A stretch of 64,000 nt of DNA from Thermacetogenium phaeum DSM 12270. Its GTDB lineage: Bacteria > Bacillota > DSM-12270 > Thermacetogeniales > Thermacetogeniaceae. Each line of letters begins with the position of its first letter. Position 1 is the first letter of the stretch. The stretch spans positions 2,279,001 through 2,343,000 of the forward strand of contig NC_018870.1 of the NCBI RefSeq assembly GCF_000305935.1. The letters run 5' to 3'. Under the pieces are notes generated by a model. That model was not told the DNA's origin. It saw only the letters and a program-made list of their open reading frames with translations, and searched no databases. Positions 33,834 through 42,707 of the stretch are shown one piece after another. A program made the position numbers and the translations under genes.

Positions 33834-34475
33834 ATGCTGATGCCTTTTCAGGCGATTCCCGTGCCTACCAAGCTGATCACACCTGAAGACGACCTTCTGG
33901 AGGTGATCGCCACCTATGCCGCTCCTCACCTCCGGAAGGGGGATGTGCTGGTGATCGCCGAAAGCGCTCTGGCCATCTCTCAGGGGCGCATCGTCAGACC
34001 CGAGGAGGTCAAACCGGGACTGTGGGCGCGCCTCATCTCCCAGTTTATCCATCAGGACGGCAGCCTCTCCTCCCCCTTCGCCTTACAAGCGGTCATGAAC
34101 GAGGAGGGAGTGCTCCGCACCGTCTTCGCCTTCCTGGTGGGCTCCCTGAGCAGGATTCTCTTCAGGCGCCGGGGTGACTTCTACCGCCTTGCCGGGCGAC
34201 AGGCGGCCCTCGTCGACGACATCACCGGCACGATCCCCCCTTTTGACAAGTACATCGTCCTGGGGCCCCGGGAACCGCAGAAGGCAGTCAACGGCATCAA
34301 GAAGAGATTCGGGGTGGGAGCCGCCGTTATCGATGCCAACGACCTGGGCCGAACAGAGATCCTGGCGATGACACCGGATGTAAGCGAAAAACTGCTTCTC
34401 GATGTGTTTCGCAATAACCCCGCCGGAAATGCCGATGAGCAGACGCCATTCGTCATCCTCAGGAAAACTCCGTGA
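33834..34475 (+). CDS. CofE-like coenzyme F420 gamma-glutamyl ligase homologue
   Basis: This 213-aa protein matches the F420-0:gamma-glutamyl ligase family: AIPVPTKLITPEDDLLEVI, KGDVLVIAESALAISQGR, and VDDITGTIPPFDKYIVLGPR. No other F420 genes are near, so the family member may ligate glutamate to another substrate. The last codons (ILRKTP, then the stop) abut the right end of an IS200/IS605 remnant, and the stop TGA overlaps the IS edge sequence. The C-terminus may therefore be shortened or altered by the insertion. Confidence 0.72.
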   Translation: MLMPFQAIPVPTKLITPEDDLLEVIATYAAPHLRKGDVLVIAESALAISQGRIVRPEEVKPGLWARLISQFIHQDGSLSSPFALQAVMNEEGVLRTVFAFLVGSLSRILFRRRGDFYRLAGRQAALVDDITGTIPPFDKYIVLGPREPQKAVNGIKKRFGVGAAVIDANDLGRTEILAMTPDVSEKLLLDVFRNNPAGNADEQTPFVILRKTP

Positions 34476-34880
34476 CGTCCTCCCCTCAATAAATTGAGGG
34501 GCATCCTCAAGCAGATGCACACAGGGACTTATCCCCTGCGCTCCGGTTCAACGACACCGTGCCATCCCAATCGGTATGACACGGCCGCGGGCCGCGCCAC
34601 ACGGCCACTACTCCCCTTCACGGGAGATACCTGGAAAGCCCTTTCAAAGATGTTGAGGGCGCCGTTTACATCAGCCTGTGCTTTCCATCCGCAGGAGCAG
34701 GTGTACAGTCCCCGCCGCTTTCGATTGGATGTTTTGATTACCCCACAGGGATATGACAGGTTTAGCTATTTCTTTCACGCCCCACCGCACGCACTCCGCA
34801 ATAAGGCTGGTTGTGGCTATGTGCAATAAGTGGCCGTGCCCACGTAATAGCCCGGGTTCCACAGGCGGGATAGGAAAGCG
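34476..34880 (-). pseudogene. IS200/IS605-family TnpB remnant with intact right end
   Basis: Reading leftward, two frames give TnpB pieces: LLHIATTSLIAECVRWGVKE, then after a frame change SNRKRRGLYTCSCGWKAQAD, VNGALNIFERAF and SGRVARPAAVSYRLGWHG. The central RuvC region and N-terminus are missing, so it cannot act as a nuclease. The right end (34476-34500) has the CCCCTCAATTTATTGAGGGG hairpin followed by AGGACGT, as in the 3' part of omega-RNAs. There the guide would be the flanking DNA of the CofE-like gene. No TnpA is seen. Confidence 0.72.
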
Positions 34881-34954
34881 CCCCCTGTTTATCCTTCCGG
34901 TACCACCGCAGCCATAACCTGCATATACTGGAACAGCAGCGGGAACGGCGGAGG

Positions 34955-35260
34955 GTGGTGAAAGTGGCCCTGCAGAAGGATGAAATAACCATCGACATCA
35001 TGGGGATAACAATGAGGGTTTCCCGCCTCTCCACATTGCCCGTTCCCTCCGAAGTGACCGCGGTCATCCCCCGGGTGGAACTCCGGATCTGGAGGTATCG
35101 GGATGGAAAACCGGTGGAAATCGAGGAGAAAGTACTGAACAGCGTCACCATCGTGCACGCCCCGCGCCATCCCCCCAGTGGTGAGAGCCCCCGCGCCGCT
35201 TCCACCACCTGGACCTTTTCCCCCGGCAGACGGCGCCGCGAGGCAGAATCGCCTAACTGA
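34955..35260 (+). CDS. Hypothetical protein downstream of the IS605 remnant
   Basis: This 101-aa frame opens VVKVALQKDEITIDIMGITM after GGAGGG, with a regular, protein-like alternation of charged and hydrophobic residues up to about residue 65. Its tail (RHPPSGESPRAASTTW) is low complexity. The frame is open back to 34876, so it could be the 3' part of a gene cut by the IS. I recognise no family. Between it and the next gene, TTCTCA/TGAGAA arms (35342-35374) form a stem-loop without a T-run. Confidence 0.4.
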   Translation: MVKVALQKDEITIDIMGITMRVSRLSTLPVPSEVTAVIPRVELRIWRYRDGKPVEIEEKVLNSVTIVHAPRHPPSGESPRAASTTWTFSPGRRRREAESPN

Positions 35261-35394
35261 GGCACCCATCACTCTCAAGCCCAGTTCTCTTACGCCGCCC
35301 CCGCCGGCCGGCGGCCTTTTCGCCCCCGCCTGTCGCCAAGGGTTCTCAAACAACACCACAAGGGTTGTGAGAACCCGTGATTGAGGAACTGCCC

Positions 35395-36807
35395 CTATTT
35401 CGTCGGCGCCGCTCGTGAAGCGCCAGCAGTTCCCTGGCTTCCGGGAGCTGAAGCCTCTCCGGCAGCAGCCGGCAAAAATTCCTCCTTTAAGAGCTTCAGC
35501 AGCGCCTCCCGGTCGTTCAAATCCGGGTCTTCCAGAACCCTTTCAAAGAGGAAACGGAGGGCACGACCGACCACAGGCCCCGGCTTCACCCCCAGAGCAT
35601 CCATGACGTCGTACCCGTTAACGGCCAGATCCTTGAGAGAAAAGGGAGGAAGCTCCCAGAGAACGGCATCGATTTCTCTTTGAAAATGCCTCAACCGGGA
35701 CAGATTTTTGTATCTGCCGCCCAGTATATCCGCCCTGCGCAGCTCCAGCAGATCGGCCAGGGTCCTCAGTCCGACCCGGTTGATGAACCTTCTTACTGCC
35801 TTCCTCGTCCTCGGGTAGGGGTACATGTGGCGGTGGACGAGAAAGACCACCCTCTTAATAAAATCCCTGTCAAAGCCCAGCCTTTTTAAGATCTGGTAGG
35901 CCATGGACGAGCCGATGGCCTGGTGCCCGTAAAAATGGATGGTGCCGTCTTCAAAGCTGATGCAGCGGGGCTTCCCGATGTCGTGCAGAAGAGCCGCCCA
36001 GCGCAGGTGCAGCTCCGGACGGATCTCCTTTAAAACGAGAAGGGTGTGGCCGAAGACATCCTTGATGTGATAGTCGTTCTGCATAATCCCGCAGGTGGCG
36101 GCAAGCTCCGGCAGGATAACATCCAGCAGGCCGCTCTTTTTCATCTCCTCGAAGTAAATGTCAGGCCTCTTTCCGGTGATGATCCTGTTGAGCCAGGGCC
36201 GGATCCTTCCCGGAGGCACCTCCCGGACTGCGGAGGAACATGACCTGAGAGCCTCCCCGGTGGCAGGTTCCAGCCGCCATTCGCAACCGGCATCGTCAAA
36301 GCGCTTCATCAAATAGACGGCCTCCAGCAGGCGGAGCGGATCCTCCCGGAACACCCCGGCAGGGTCACCCGCCGTCTGAATGATGCCGATCCCCGCTTTC
36401 AGGAGATCGGCAGTCTTCCAGGGGTCGATCAGTTCCCCGGAAAAGGGATCCCAGGCCAGGGCATTTACCGTAAAACCCTGCCTTTGGATGACGGCAGCCA
36501 CGCCCACCTGCCTGCCATGTCCTTCGCCTCTACCGGCGCCCTCCGGCCCTGCCACTCTGACGGAGAGATCCCCGCTGTAAACCAGGCGCTCGGACTTACC
36601 CTCTACCGGAACAACCCTGTCAAAAAACGCATCGAGCAGCGCCGGCGGGGCGCTCGTGACAACCTCCCACTCCAGGGGCCGCAGCCCCAGCAGACAATCC
36701 CGGAGGCATCCCCCGCCCACACAGGCATCATATCCAGCATCATGCAGTGTTTTTAGGACAGCCGTAACGGCGACGGGTATCAGCCGTTCGGAAAGAAAAT
36801 CCCTCAT
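35395..36807 (-). CDS. Poly(A) polymerase/CCA tRNA nucleotidyltransferase homologue with HD domain, catalytic acids replaced
   Basis: This 470-aa class II nucleotidyltransferase homologue has the GG-type loop VGGGCLRDCLLG (residues 30-41), a helical body with RVGLRTLADLLELRRAD and an HD domain (HTLLVLKEIRPE, ALLHDIGKP). The residues that should carry the metal-binding Asp-x-Asp read EWE at 46-48, and the RRDF motif reads RQGFTVN (109-115), so both active-site features deviate. The fold and length are normal, but activity is doubtful. It could be a regulatory or HD-only phosphohydrolase enzyme. An Ala/Ser/Pro-rich tail ends it. Confidence 0.82.
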   Translation of the reverse strand: MRDFLSERLIPVAVTAVLKTLHDAGYDACVGGGCLRDCLLGLRPLEWEVVTSAPPALLDAFFDRVVPVEGKSERLVYSGDLSVRVAGPEGAGRGEGHGRQVGVAAVIQRQGFTVNALAWDPFSGELIDPWKTADLLKAGIGIIQTAGDPAGVFREDPLRLLEAVYLMKRFDDAGCEWRLEPATGEALRSCSSAVREVPPGRIRPWLNRIITGKRPDIYFEEMKKSGLLDVILPELAATCGIMQNDYHIKDVFGHTLLVLKEIRPELHLRWAALLHDIGKPRCISFEDGTIHFYGHQAIGSSMAYQILKRLGFDRDFIKRVVFLVHRHMYPYPRTRKAVRRFINRVGLRTLADLLELRRADILGGRYKNLSRLRHFQREIDAVLWELPPFSLKDLAVNGYDVMDALGVKPGPVVGRALRFLFERVLEDPDLNDREALLKLLKEEFLPAAAGEASAPGSQGTAGASRAAPTK

Positions 36808-37058
36808 CTACCCCACCCGTTCTACCTGTCAATCACCATCTTCAGGATTCGGTGTTTTCAATCACCGATATTAAGCCATACTTCCCTTTCTCTAGATAAT
36901 CCTTTCCTAACAGAACAAAAACTGCCTCCAACGGAAAGCGCGATTTTCTAAACATCCCCTGTTCTTTATCCGGTCGGATGGCTCATAATTTAATTATATA
37001 CATCCGCGGTAATAATTGCAGTTCGAATCAAGACAATAACTGGCAAATTGAAACACCA

Positions 37059-37087
37059 TTGACAATATTCGTCACAAACTGTTAGAT
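37059..37087 (+). promoter_or_regulatory. Promoter in front of a short terminated transcript
   Basis: Perfect TTGACA (37059-37064) and TTAGAT (37082-37087) are 17 bp apart. The predicted transcript starts near 37094 and meets a strong terminator within about 45 nt. The stretch 36808-37058 upstream shows no gene. Confidence 0.55.
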
Positions 37088-37098
37088 TGCTAACAAGT

Positions 37099-37140
37099 GG
37101 GCATCTAGCCTTGAGCGGCTAGATGCCCGCATGCTTTTTT
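37099..37140 (+). terminator. Strong intrinsic terminator just after a promoter
   Basis: GGGCATCTAGCC and GGCTAGATGCCC form a perfect 12-bp stem. GCATGC and a run of six T follow (37135-37140). The greA-like reading frame starts 48 bp further on, so it may act as an attenuator. Confidence 0.85.
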
Positions 37141-37187
37141 AGAGCAGTTAACCATTAAATGGGTCTTAAGAAAGGAGGCCGATCAGT

Positions 37188-37494
37188 ATGTCTCGGAAAT
37201 TCAGGTTTTCCAGATCGACTTTCGAAAACCTGGTCAGGCATCTGGTGGAGATCGAGGAGAGGAAAAACCGGTTCCTTCAGGAATACTTCCCGGAACCGTC
37301 TGCAGAACGCAACGAATTTGCAAAGCTGTTCGATCAATATATATTTAAGCACCGCGGAAAACGGCGATATCTCTTACCTCTCCCCGGTGGGAAAATCCCT
37401 GCTCATGAGAAAGCCCGGCGAGAAAGTAATGGTCAAAGCACCAGGGGGCACCTTCTGCTACAAAATAAAGAGCATCAAACGCCCTCGCCGATGA
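37188..37494 (+). pseudogene. GreA-like transcription factor gene, frameshifted and internally deleted
   Basis: The ATG at 37188 follows AGGAGG and opens MSRKFRFSRSTFENLVRHLV with RNEFAKLFDQYIF, like GreA-type N-terminal coiled coils. After about residue 56 the frame changes to one encoding GDISYLSPVGKSLLMRKPGE and VMVKAPGGTFCYKIKSI, the C-terminal FKBP-like GreA domain. The linker of roughly 50-60 residues is absent. The two parts are in different frames, so a deletion or frameshift has broken the gene. It ends against the convergent aminopeptidase gene. Confidence 0.75.
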
Positions 37495-37498
37495 GCCG

Positions 37499-38452
37499 CT
37501 ACCAGATCGGCTCTCCTTTGTCCATGACGATCCGTCCGTCCAGAATGAGGGTCGGCCGCCTGAGTACCCCGTCAAGGTGGACGGGCGCCTCGTTGTGCCC
37601 GTCCATGCTCATATTGTCCCCCAGCGCAATGTGGGCCGTCCCTTTTGCTTTTTCATCTTCGAGCACTTTGCCAGTAACTGCGGCCCGGGGGTTGAAGCCC
37701 ACTCCCAGTTCGGCAACCAGGCGCGCCGGCTCCCCGTAGCGCCGCCAGACGTCGACAAGCCAGTCCGCCGCCCGGCCGCCCCTGGCCTCGACGGCCTGTC
37801 CCCCTCTGATCTGCAACGTCAGCGGCTCCTCCAGCAGCCCCCATCCCGCCAGGGAGCCGTCGATCACCAGTACCCCTTCCGCCGTCCCCTCAACAGGAGC
37901 GATGCAGGCCTCCCCGGCGGGAAGGTTTCCGAAACTCCCCGGCTCGGTATAAATTCCTGCGTCCGGGTATCCTCTCCTGCGGGCGATGGAAAAGCTCAGA
38001 TGGGTACCTGAGGGGCTCGTCAACAGAGCTTCGGCACCGTCGGTGAGCATCCCGGCGAAGCGGGCGCACTCTCCGGCCATCTCTTGATAATTCACGTTCA
38101 AGGCGCGCACCAGCATCTCTTTAGTTGCACCGGGAAGGGTGGCAATCCGGGCGCCCTTCTCGGTGGCGGCACGCCGCGCCCTGGTGTGAGAAAGGGACTT
38201 GGAGGTGGGCACTACCACCACCCGTGCGGCTTTCATGGCTTCTGCAACCACCGCCGGGGGCTCGGCGCCGGAAATCTCCCGCGGCTGCATGGAGAGGAGC
38301 ACCGCCTCTGCCCCTATCTCTTTTGCAGCAAGATAAAACCCCTCGCCTACGTCCCGGAGCGCGTCATCCGTGACCACCAGGACATCCTCCCTAGGCCGCA
38401 CCCCGAGACAGGTCTTCAGAGCCAAACGAGCCGCTTCGATCAGTTCTTCCAT
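37499..38452 (-). CDS. M29-type aminopeptidase (AmpS/aminopeptidase T family)
   Basis: This 317-aa protein resembles thermophilic metallo-aminopeptidases of family M29. The C-terminal half carries GFNPRAAVTGKVLEDEKAKG and the metal-binding HIALGDNMSMDGHNEAPVHL, with Glu, His and Asp ligands. LSFSIARRRGYPDAGIYTEP and NLPAGEACIAPVEGTAEGVL are family-like. The ATG at 38452 has AGGGG upstream. It lies alone, convergent with the greA-like pseudogene. Confidence 0.75.
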   Translation of the reverse strand: MEELIEAARLALKTCLGVRPREDVLVVTDDALRDVGEGFYLAAKEIGAEAVLLSMQPREISGAEPPAVVAEAMKAARVVVVPTSKSLSHTRARRAATEKGARIATLPGATKEMLVRALNVNYQEMAGECARFAGMLTDGAEALLTSPSGTHLSFSIARRRGYPDAGIYTEPGSFGNLPAGEACIAPVEGTAEGVLVIDGSLAGWGLLEEPLTLQIRGGQAVEARGGRAADWLVDVWRRYGEPARLVAELGVGFNPRAAVTGKVLEDEKAKGTAHIALGDNMSMDGHNEAPVHLDGVLRRPTLILDGRIVMDKGEPIW

Positions 38453-38534
38453 ATCATCAACACCCCTTTTTTGCACAACCGCCGGCAGTACTAAACTAAA
38501 CTTCTCTCAAACGGCTCAACAGCAGCCCGAAATG

Positions 38535-39545
38535 CTATTTTTCCCGGCTCTCGACCGCCAGGGTGCGGCCGTCCGAACGGAAAACAACCGTGCCGCAGCG
38601 ATCGGTTCGGTAAACCTGTACCCCGGCCTTCTCCAGATTCTTCAGCGTTTCCTTATGGGGGTGCCCGTAGTCGTTCCCCGCCCCCACGGAGATAACGGCG
38701 TACTTCGGCCTCACAGCCTGCAGGAACCGGGGAGTGGTAGAGCTGGAGCTGCCATGGTGAGCCACCTTCAAGAGATCCGCCCGCAGAGGAATCCCTGCCT
38801 CCAGCATCTCCATTTCCGACTCCGCCTCTGCATCCCCGGTGAAAAGCAGGGCTACATCCCCGTAGCACACCCTGAGCACCGACGACCAGTTGTTCAAATC
38901 CTCATAACCGGAACCACGGGGAGCGATAAATTCGGCCGCCAGCCCCTCCCCTACTGGAATAGAAACTCCGCTCTTCGCCTCCTTGGCCTTCAAGCCCTTT
39001 TCCTTTAAAGCCAGCAGCACTTCCTCAAAGGTCTTCGTTCCGGTAGCCACCCGGGGCATGTAAACAGCGCCGATATCAAAGGACCGAATCACGGCGTCCA
39101 TTCCCCCGATGTGATCGGCATGGGGGTGAGTGGCGATAAGAAAGTCAATCCTTTTTACACCGTGCTCCCTGAGGTAGGAAACCACCTTTGTTCCTGCCTC
39201 ATTGGGGCCGGCATCGATCAGCATCACCCGACCATCGGGCAGCTCGAGAAAAATGGCATCCCCCTGCCCGACATCCAGAAAATGGGCGCGCAGAACGCCT
39301 TCTCCAGCATCTGAAGATTCATCCCCGGCAGCGGCGGGCTCTTGCCCGGTAGAAGGAGATCCCGCCATTTCTCCCTGCCCACCCGAGGTTTCCGCTCCGG
39401 GAGGCTGCTCCGGCAAGGCGCATCCTGTTATGAGGGCTATCGAAAGGACGGCCAGCAGTAACAGGGCAACCAACCTGGCCAGGATCCGGCATCCGCACCG
39501 CTGAAATAGCCCCAGCAACGACTTTCCGATCAATTTCCCCGGCAT
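38535..39545 (-). CDS. ComEC/Rec2-like MBL-fold lipoprotein
   Basis: This 336-aa secreted protein has a lipobox (ALITGC), then a Ser/Gly/Glu-rich spacer, and a ComEC C-terminal type metallo-hydrolase domain: FLDVGQGDAIFLELPDGRVMLI holds the family opening, THPHADHIGG the metal site, LLFTGDAEAESE and VAHHGSSSSTTPRFL the rest. Such free-standing proteins may be extracellular nucleases or phosphodiesterases. The ATG at 39545 follows GGGTTAACGGG. The small DUF3006 gene lies 10 bp upstream, a common pairing. Confidence 0.88.
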   Translation of the reverse strand: MPGKLIGKSLLGLFQRCGCRILARLVALLLLAVLSIALITGCALPEQPPGAETSGGQGEMAGSPSTGQEPAAAGDESSDAGEGVLRAHFLDVGQGDAIFLELPDGRVMLIDAGPNEAGTKVVSYLREHGVKRIDFLIATHPHADHIGGMDAVIRSFDIGAVYMPRVATGTKTFEEVLLALKEKGLKAKEAKSGVSIPVGEGLAAEFIAPRGSGYEDLNNWSSVLRVCYGDVALLFTGDAEAESEMEMLEAGIPLRADLLKVAHHGSSSSTTPRFLQAVRPKYAVISVGAGNDYGHPHKETLKNLEKAGVQVYRTDRCGTVVFRSDGRTLAVESREK

Positions 39546-39555
39546 CACTTTCCCG

Positions 39556-39765
39556 TTAACCCTCAAAGAGCTCATTCATCATCTTTTGGGCTGTCTTCCT
39601 CCTTTTCGCTGTCGCCTTTTTGTTGACGGAAACTTTAATCTCAATCACATCCCCTTCCCGCGCCCCTTCCGGGAGCAGCACCTTCGGAATGTTAAAAGTA
39701 AGGCGATCCAGCTCTATCACAGCCCAGTCACCTTCAAAACGGTCGATGACGAACACCACGGCCAC
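39556..39765 (-). CDS. DUF3006 protein
   Basis: This 69-aa protein has the DUF3006 pattern: VIDRFEGDWAVIEL, then FNIPKVLLPEGAREGDVI and a basic tail. The family is commonly paired with ComEC-like MBL proteins, as here. The GTG at 39765 has GGAAGG 4 to 10 nt upstream. Function unknown. Confidence 0.85.
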   Translation of the reverse strand: MAVVFVIDRFEGDWAVIELDRLTFNIPKVLLPEGAREGDVIEIKVSVNKKATAKRRKTAQKMMNELFEG

Positions 39766-39877
39766 CTGCCCTTCCAGATATTTTCCTCTTTCGTCCTGCT
39801 TTCCGCCAACAAACCCGTGAATAATATTCCCTTTCCAAAAGGGTATCAGCCCTACGGCAAAATCTCGTCCTCCCTGT

Positions 39878-40252
39878 CTAGAAGAAAAGCACGTTCAACA
39901 GAGAAATGATGATTGCCACAGTAAACGCATGCAGGAACCCCGGGATATGCAAGCCGGGAATCAAGAGACCGGTCAGCATCACCATCAAAGTGTTGACCAC
40001 CAGCGTAAACAGCCCAAAGGTCAGGATGTTAATTGGCATTGTCAGCAGCATTAAAACCGGGCGCACCAGAATGTTCACGACACCCAACACTATCCCCGCC
40101 CAGAGCAGAGTAGCCGGAGACGCATATGTGAGCCCCGGGAACAATAATGCAGTCAGATAAAACCCTCCCGTATTAACGAGGAGCTTTAAAAGCGCGGTGA
40201 GCATACCGTCCACCCCCAATTTGCCCCCGAACAGCCCCGTCAGCCAATCCAT
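39878..40252 (-). CDS. Phage holin family 4/YvlD-like membrane protein
   Basis: This 124-aa protein has four helices and belongs to the Phage_holin_4_2 family, which in chromosomes includes YvlD-type envelope-stress proteins rather than true holins. NILVRPVLMLLTMPINILTF is the conserved core. No lysis genes are near. It stands alone. Confidence 0.85.
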   Translation of the reverse strand: MDWLTGLFGGKLGVDGMLTALLKLLVNTGGFYLTALLFPGLTYASPATLLWAGIVLGVVNILVRPVLMLLTMPINILTFGLFTLVVNTLMVMLTGLLIPGLHIPGFLHAFTVAIIISLLNVLFF

Positions 40253-40425
40253 CGGTAGCTCGATCTTTTTATAATATTACCCATCGTCAATCCGGGGAAC
40301 TGACACCACACCCCGGATAAAAAGCAGCGCTTCTGCCTTTCTCAATCATACCACCTGCTGCGGGTAGAAATCTACCCGAAAATGGCATTCCTAACGCGAG
40401 TTTATGCTTCAGCAATACCGAGCCG

Positions 40426-40938
40426 TCACCGCGCCGGGCAAAACTCCTCGATCAGGCGGATCGCCTCCTCCGGCGTGTCGGCAGTGATTAACAACCCCTC
40501 ATCTCGGTAGCAGTCAAAAACCACTCCCGGATCGAAAGCCAGGAGAATCACCTTTCTCCCGTTCTTCAGAGCCAGCGCAATCTCGGAAACGGTTCCCGCC
40601 CTCCCCGGCAGCGCCACGACAATGTCGCTAGAAAGGGCATTGATATAATTGCGCCCGTCCCCCATCCCGGTGGCTATGGCAATGTCGATGTATCTCGAGG
40701 CCCCGCCCTTATCCATGTCCGGCAGGATCCCCACCGTCAGGCCTCCCGCATCCTTTGCCCCCCTGGCAGAGGCCTCCATGACGCCGGCAGGACGCCCCCC
40801 ACAGAGAAGCACCCAGCCCTTCTGGGCGATCATCTTGCCGAGCCGGTAGGCCGTCTGCACCGTCTCAGCAGAGACATTTTCCCCACCACCCATCACCCCG
40901 ACGATGAATTTCGGCAAAAAGATCACTCCCCTTCCCAT
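40426..40938 (-). CDS. TIGR00725/LOG-like Rossmann-fold nucleotide-binding protein
   Basis: This 170-aa protein is a short LOG-like (lysine-decarboxylase-like) protein of the TIGR00725 type. GVMGGGENVS, LLCGGRPAGVMEASARGAKD and the PGRAGTVSEIALAL motif match. LOG members cleave the N-glycosidic bond of nucleotides such as cytokinin phosphates; the role of this branch is not known. The ATG at 40938 has AGGAG 9 nt upstream. Confidence 0.82.
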   Translation of the reverse strand: MGRGVIFLPKFIVGVMGGGENVSAETVQTAYRLGKMIAQKGWVLLCGGRPAGVMEASARGAKDAGGLTVGILPDMDKGGASRYIDIAIATGMGDGRNYINALSSDIVVALPGRAGTVSEIALALKNGRKVILLAFDPGVVFDCYRDEGLLITADTPEEAIRLIEEFCPAR

Positions 40939-41337
40939 GATGATTATCTCCTGTAAGTTCTGCTTTAATCCTCTTTCTGCCGTCTGCCATCAGGTAACAA
41001 TTTCGATCCGGTAAGCTGAGATAACCCCTTTCGCCGACCACAGGCCGCCCACCCACGAACGTGAAGAGCGGGCACCTCACCTTGTTTTATTTAAGGGGTC
41101 GTCAAAGGCGGCAGCACCAGCGGAACGCTTTTTAAACACCTTCCCCTGTTTATTATAGCGGTTGTTGACGTCCCGAATCTCGAACAAATGCCTTTTATCT
41201 GATGAAGTATTAATGAAGTATTAATAAAAGTAAAGTATAATGAAAGAAATTGGTGACGATCCAAGAACTGCTCTTCCGCCCCGGAAGAGGGTAGGAAAAC
41301 AAAGGGACCCCCACAGGAACGCGGGCGGGCCTTAGGA
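40939..41337. other. Gene-free stretch of about 400 bp before the MFS remnant
   Basis: I see no supported gene. A tandem 11-bp repeat GAAGTATTAAT (41204-41214 and 41215-41225) lies just before a TATAAT-like box (41236), which could be an old promoter/operator of the transporter remnant downstream. Confidence 0.5.
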
Positions 41338-42279
41338 ATAAATGCCATCAGCGTTTCTGCCGGACTGGCTCTCGGGCCTACCCTGGGCGTACGCAGCATC
41401 CCAGAGCTGTCCCGAAGCGAGCCGTCGTCCTGTCCGGCCTGGAATCGGGAGTCGAGCGGTAGACCGGCGGGTGAACTTGATGTATTTTCAGGGCAGTTGG
41501 CCTTTTAATCAATATCCCTATAGGCATTGCCGGGCTGCTCTATGCCGGGAAGGTGCTCCCTGAGTTGAAGGGGCAATCCGGCAGGATGGATACCGCCGGC
41601 GCAGCAACTGCCTTTCTCTTCCTTTTCACTTTCCTTTATTTTATCAATCAAACCCAGCAGCTGGGGTTCAGCTTAACCACCGGACTCATCCTGGCCCTGG
41701 CTGTTATTTCAGGAACATTTTTTATTGAGGCGCACTCCCCGCAGCCCATGATGAATCTGGCCCTTTTCAAGTACAGAACCTTCTCCCTGGGCACTCAGCG
41801 ACATCCTGAATTTTCCCTTCAGCGGTGCCCTCTCCGACCGGATCGCACCAGGCTGCCGGCAACGTTAGGGGCGGCAATTTGCGCCCTGGCCATGGTGGGC
41901 CATGTCCTTTCTCCCATCAGCCGCCTCAACAGCAACCGTCGGATGGCGCCTGGCGCTTTTCGGCATCGGCACCGGCATCTTTCAGTCCCCCAACAACAGC
42001 GCAATTATGGGCACCGTACCCCGGCCGCATCTGGACTCCGGTGTCCTGGCCACCGCCCGCAACACAGGTATAGCCTTAGGTATCGCCACCGCCGGATTGA
42101 TCCTCTACTCATTAGTGCCTCCGCCGGTCATAGCTCAAACCAGCCTCGACGGCAGCCAAGCAGCTTTTTTCTTTGCCGGTTTAAAATACTCCTACCTGGC
42201 GGGAGCCGCCCTCACCGCCTTTGCAGCTCTCTTCTCCGGTACCCAAAGCGAACCGGCACGAAAAAACAAAGAAGCCTAA
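41338..42279 (+). pseudogene. DHA2-type MFS drug exporter remnant
   Basis: Fragments of a 14-helix EmrB/QacA-type transporter occur in order but in changing frames. They are AISVSAGLALGPTLGV (near 41344), then LLINIPIGIAGLLYAGKVLP and MDTAGAATAFLFLFTFLYFI (41505-41660), then FSGALSDRIA, and finally WRLALFGIGTGIFQSPNNSA, with LDSGVLATARNTGIALG (41940-42120). The N-terminal third and some helices are missing and at least two frameshifts are present. The gene cannot make a working exporter. Confidence 0.8.
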
Positions 42280-42394
42280 ACTTAGAGGTATCCCATAAAA
42301 CACCGTAAGCGTCAAATACAACCCACCTTGGCACTGTGCTCGAGTTTAAGGGATAATCTTCCTCAGAAAAGAACTGAGGAGGATTTCCCCTTAT

Positions 42395-42707
42395 GACCAT
42401 GAGCCGAATTGCAAAAACTTTGGGAAGCTCGCATGCCGAAAAAAACAGGGATACTATGCTTCCTGCGGAAGGCCCTCGATACCACCTAGCCGCCTGGTCA
42501 AAATCCTTCTTCTACAGTTTTATGAAGGAGTATCCGACCGGGAAGCCGAGGCAAGGCGCCCGATATGACCTACGCTGGAAAGTAGCACTGAATCTTTCCC
42601 TGGGGCTCGTTCCCCACTCAGAGCCTCACCATCTGCGGTCGCAGCTATTAATGAAGGAAAGATTCCCAAGTGGAAATAGTTACCAGAACCCGGAAAGAAA
42701 GGGTTAG
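42395..42707 (+). pseudogene. IS1182-type transposase N-terminal remnant
   Basis: One frame reads SCGRPSIPPSRLVKILLLQF then YEGVSDREAEARRPI before a stop. The neighbouring frame continues ARYDLRWKVALNLSL and LRSQLLMKERFPS. Together they form the conserved N-terminal (DUF772) part of IS1182-family transposases, broken by a frameshift. The catalytic DDE domain is missing. GGAGG before the ATG at 42395 may be original. Confidence 0.65.

Noticed and set aside
39878-40252. True phage holin outside the prophage
   Set aside because: The family name is misleading; chromosomal YvlD-type members are common and no lysis or tail genes are near.
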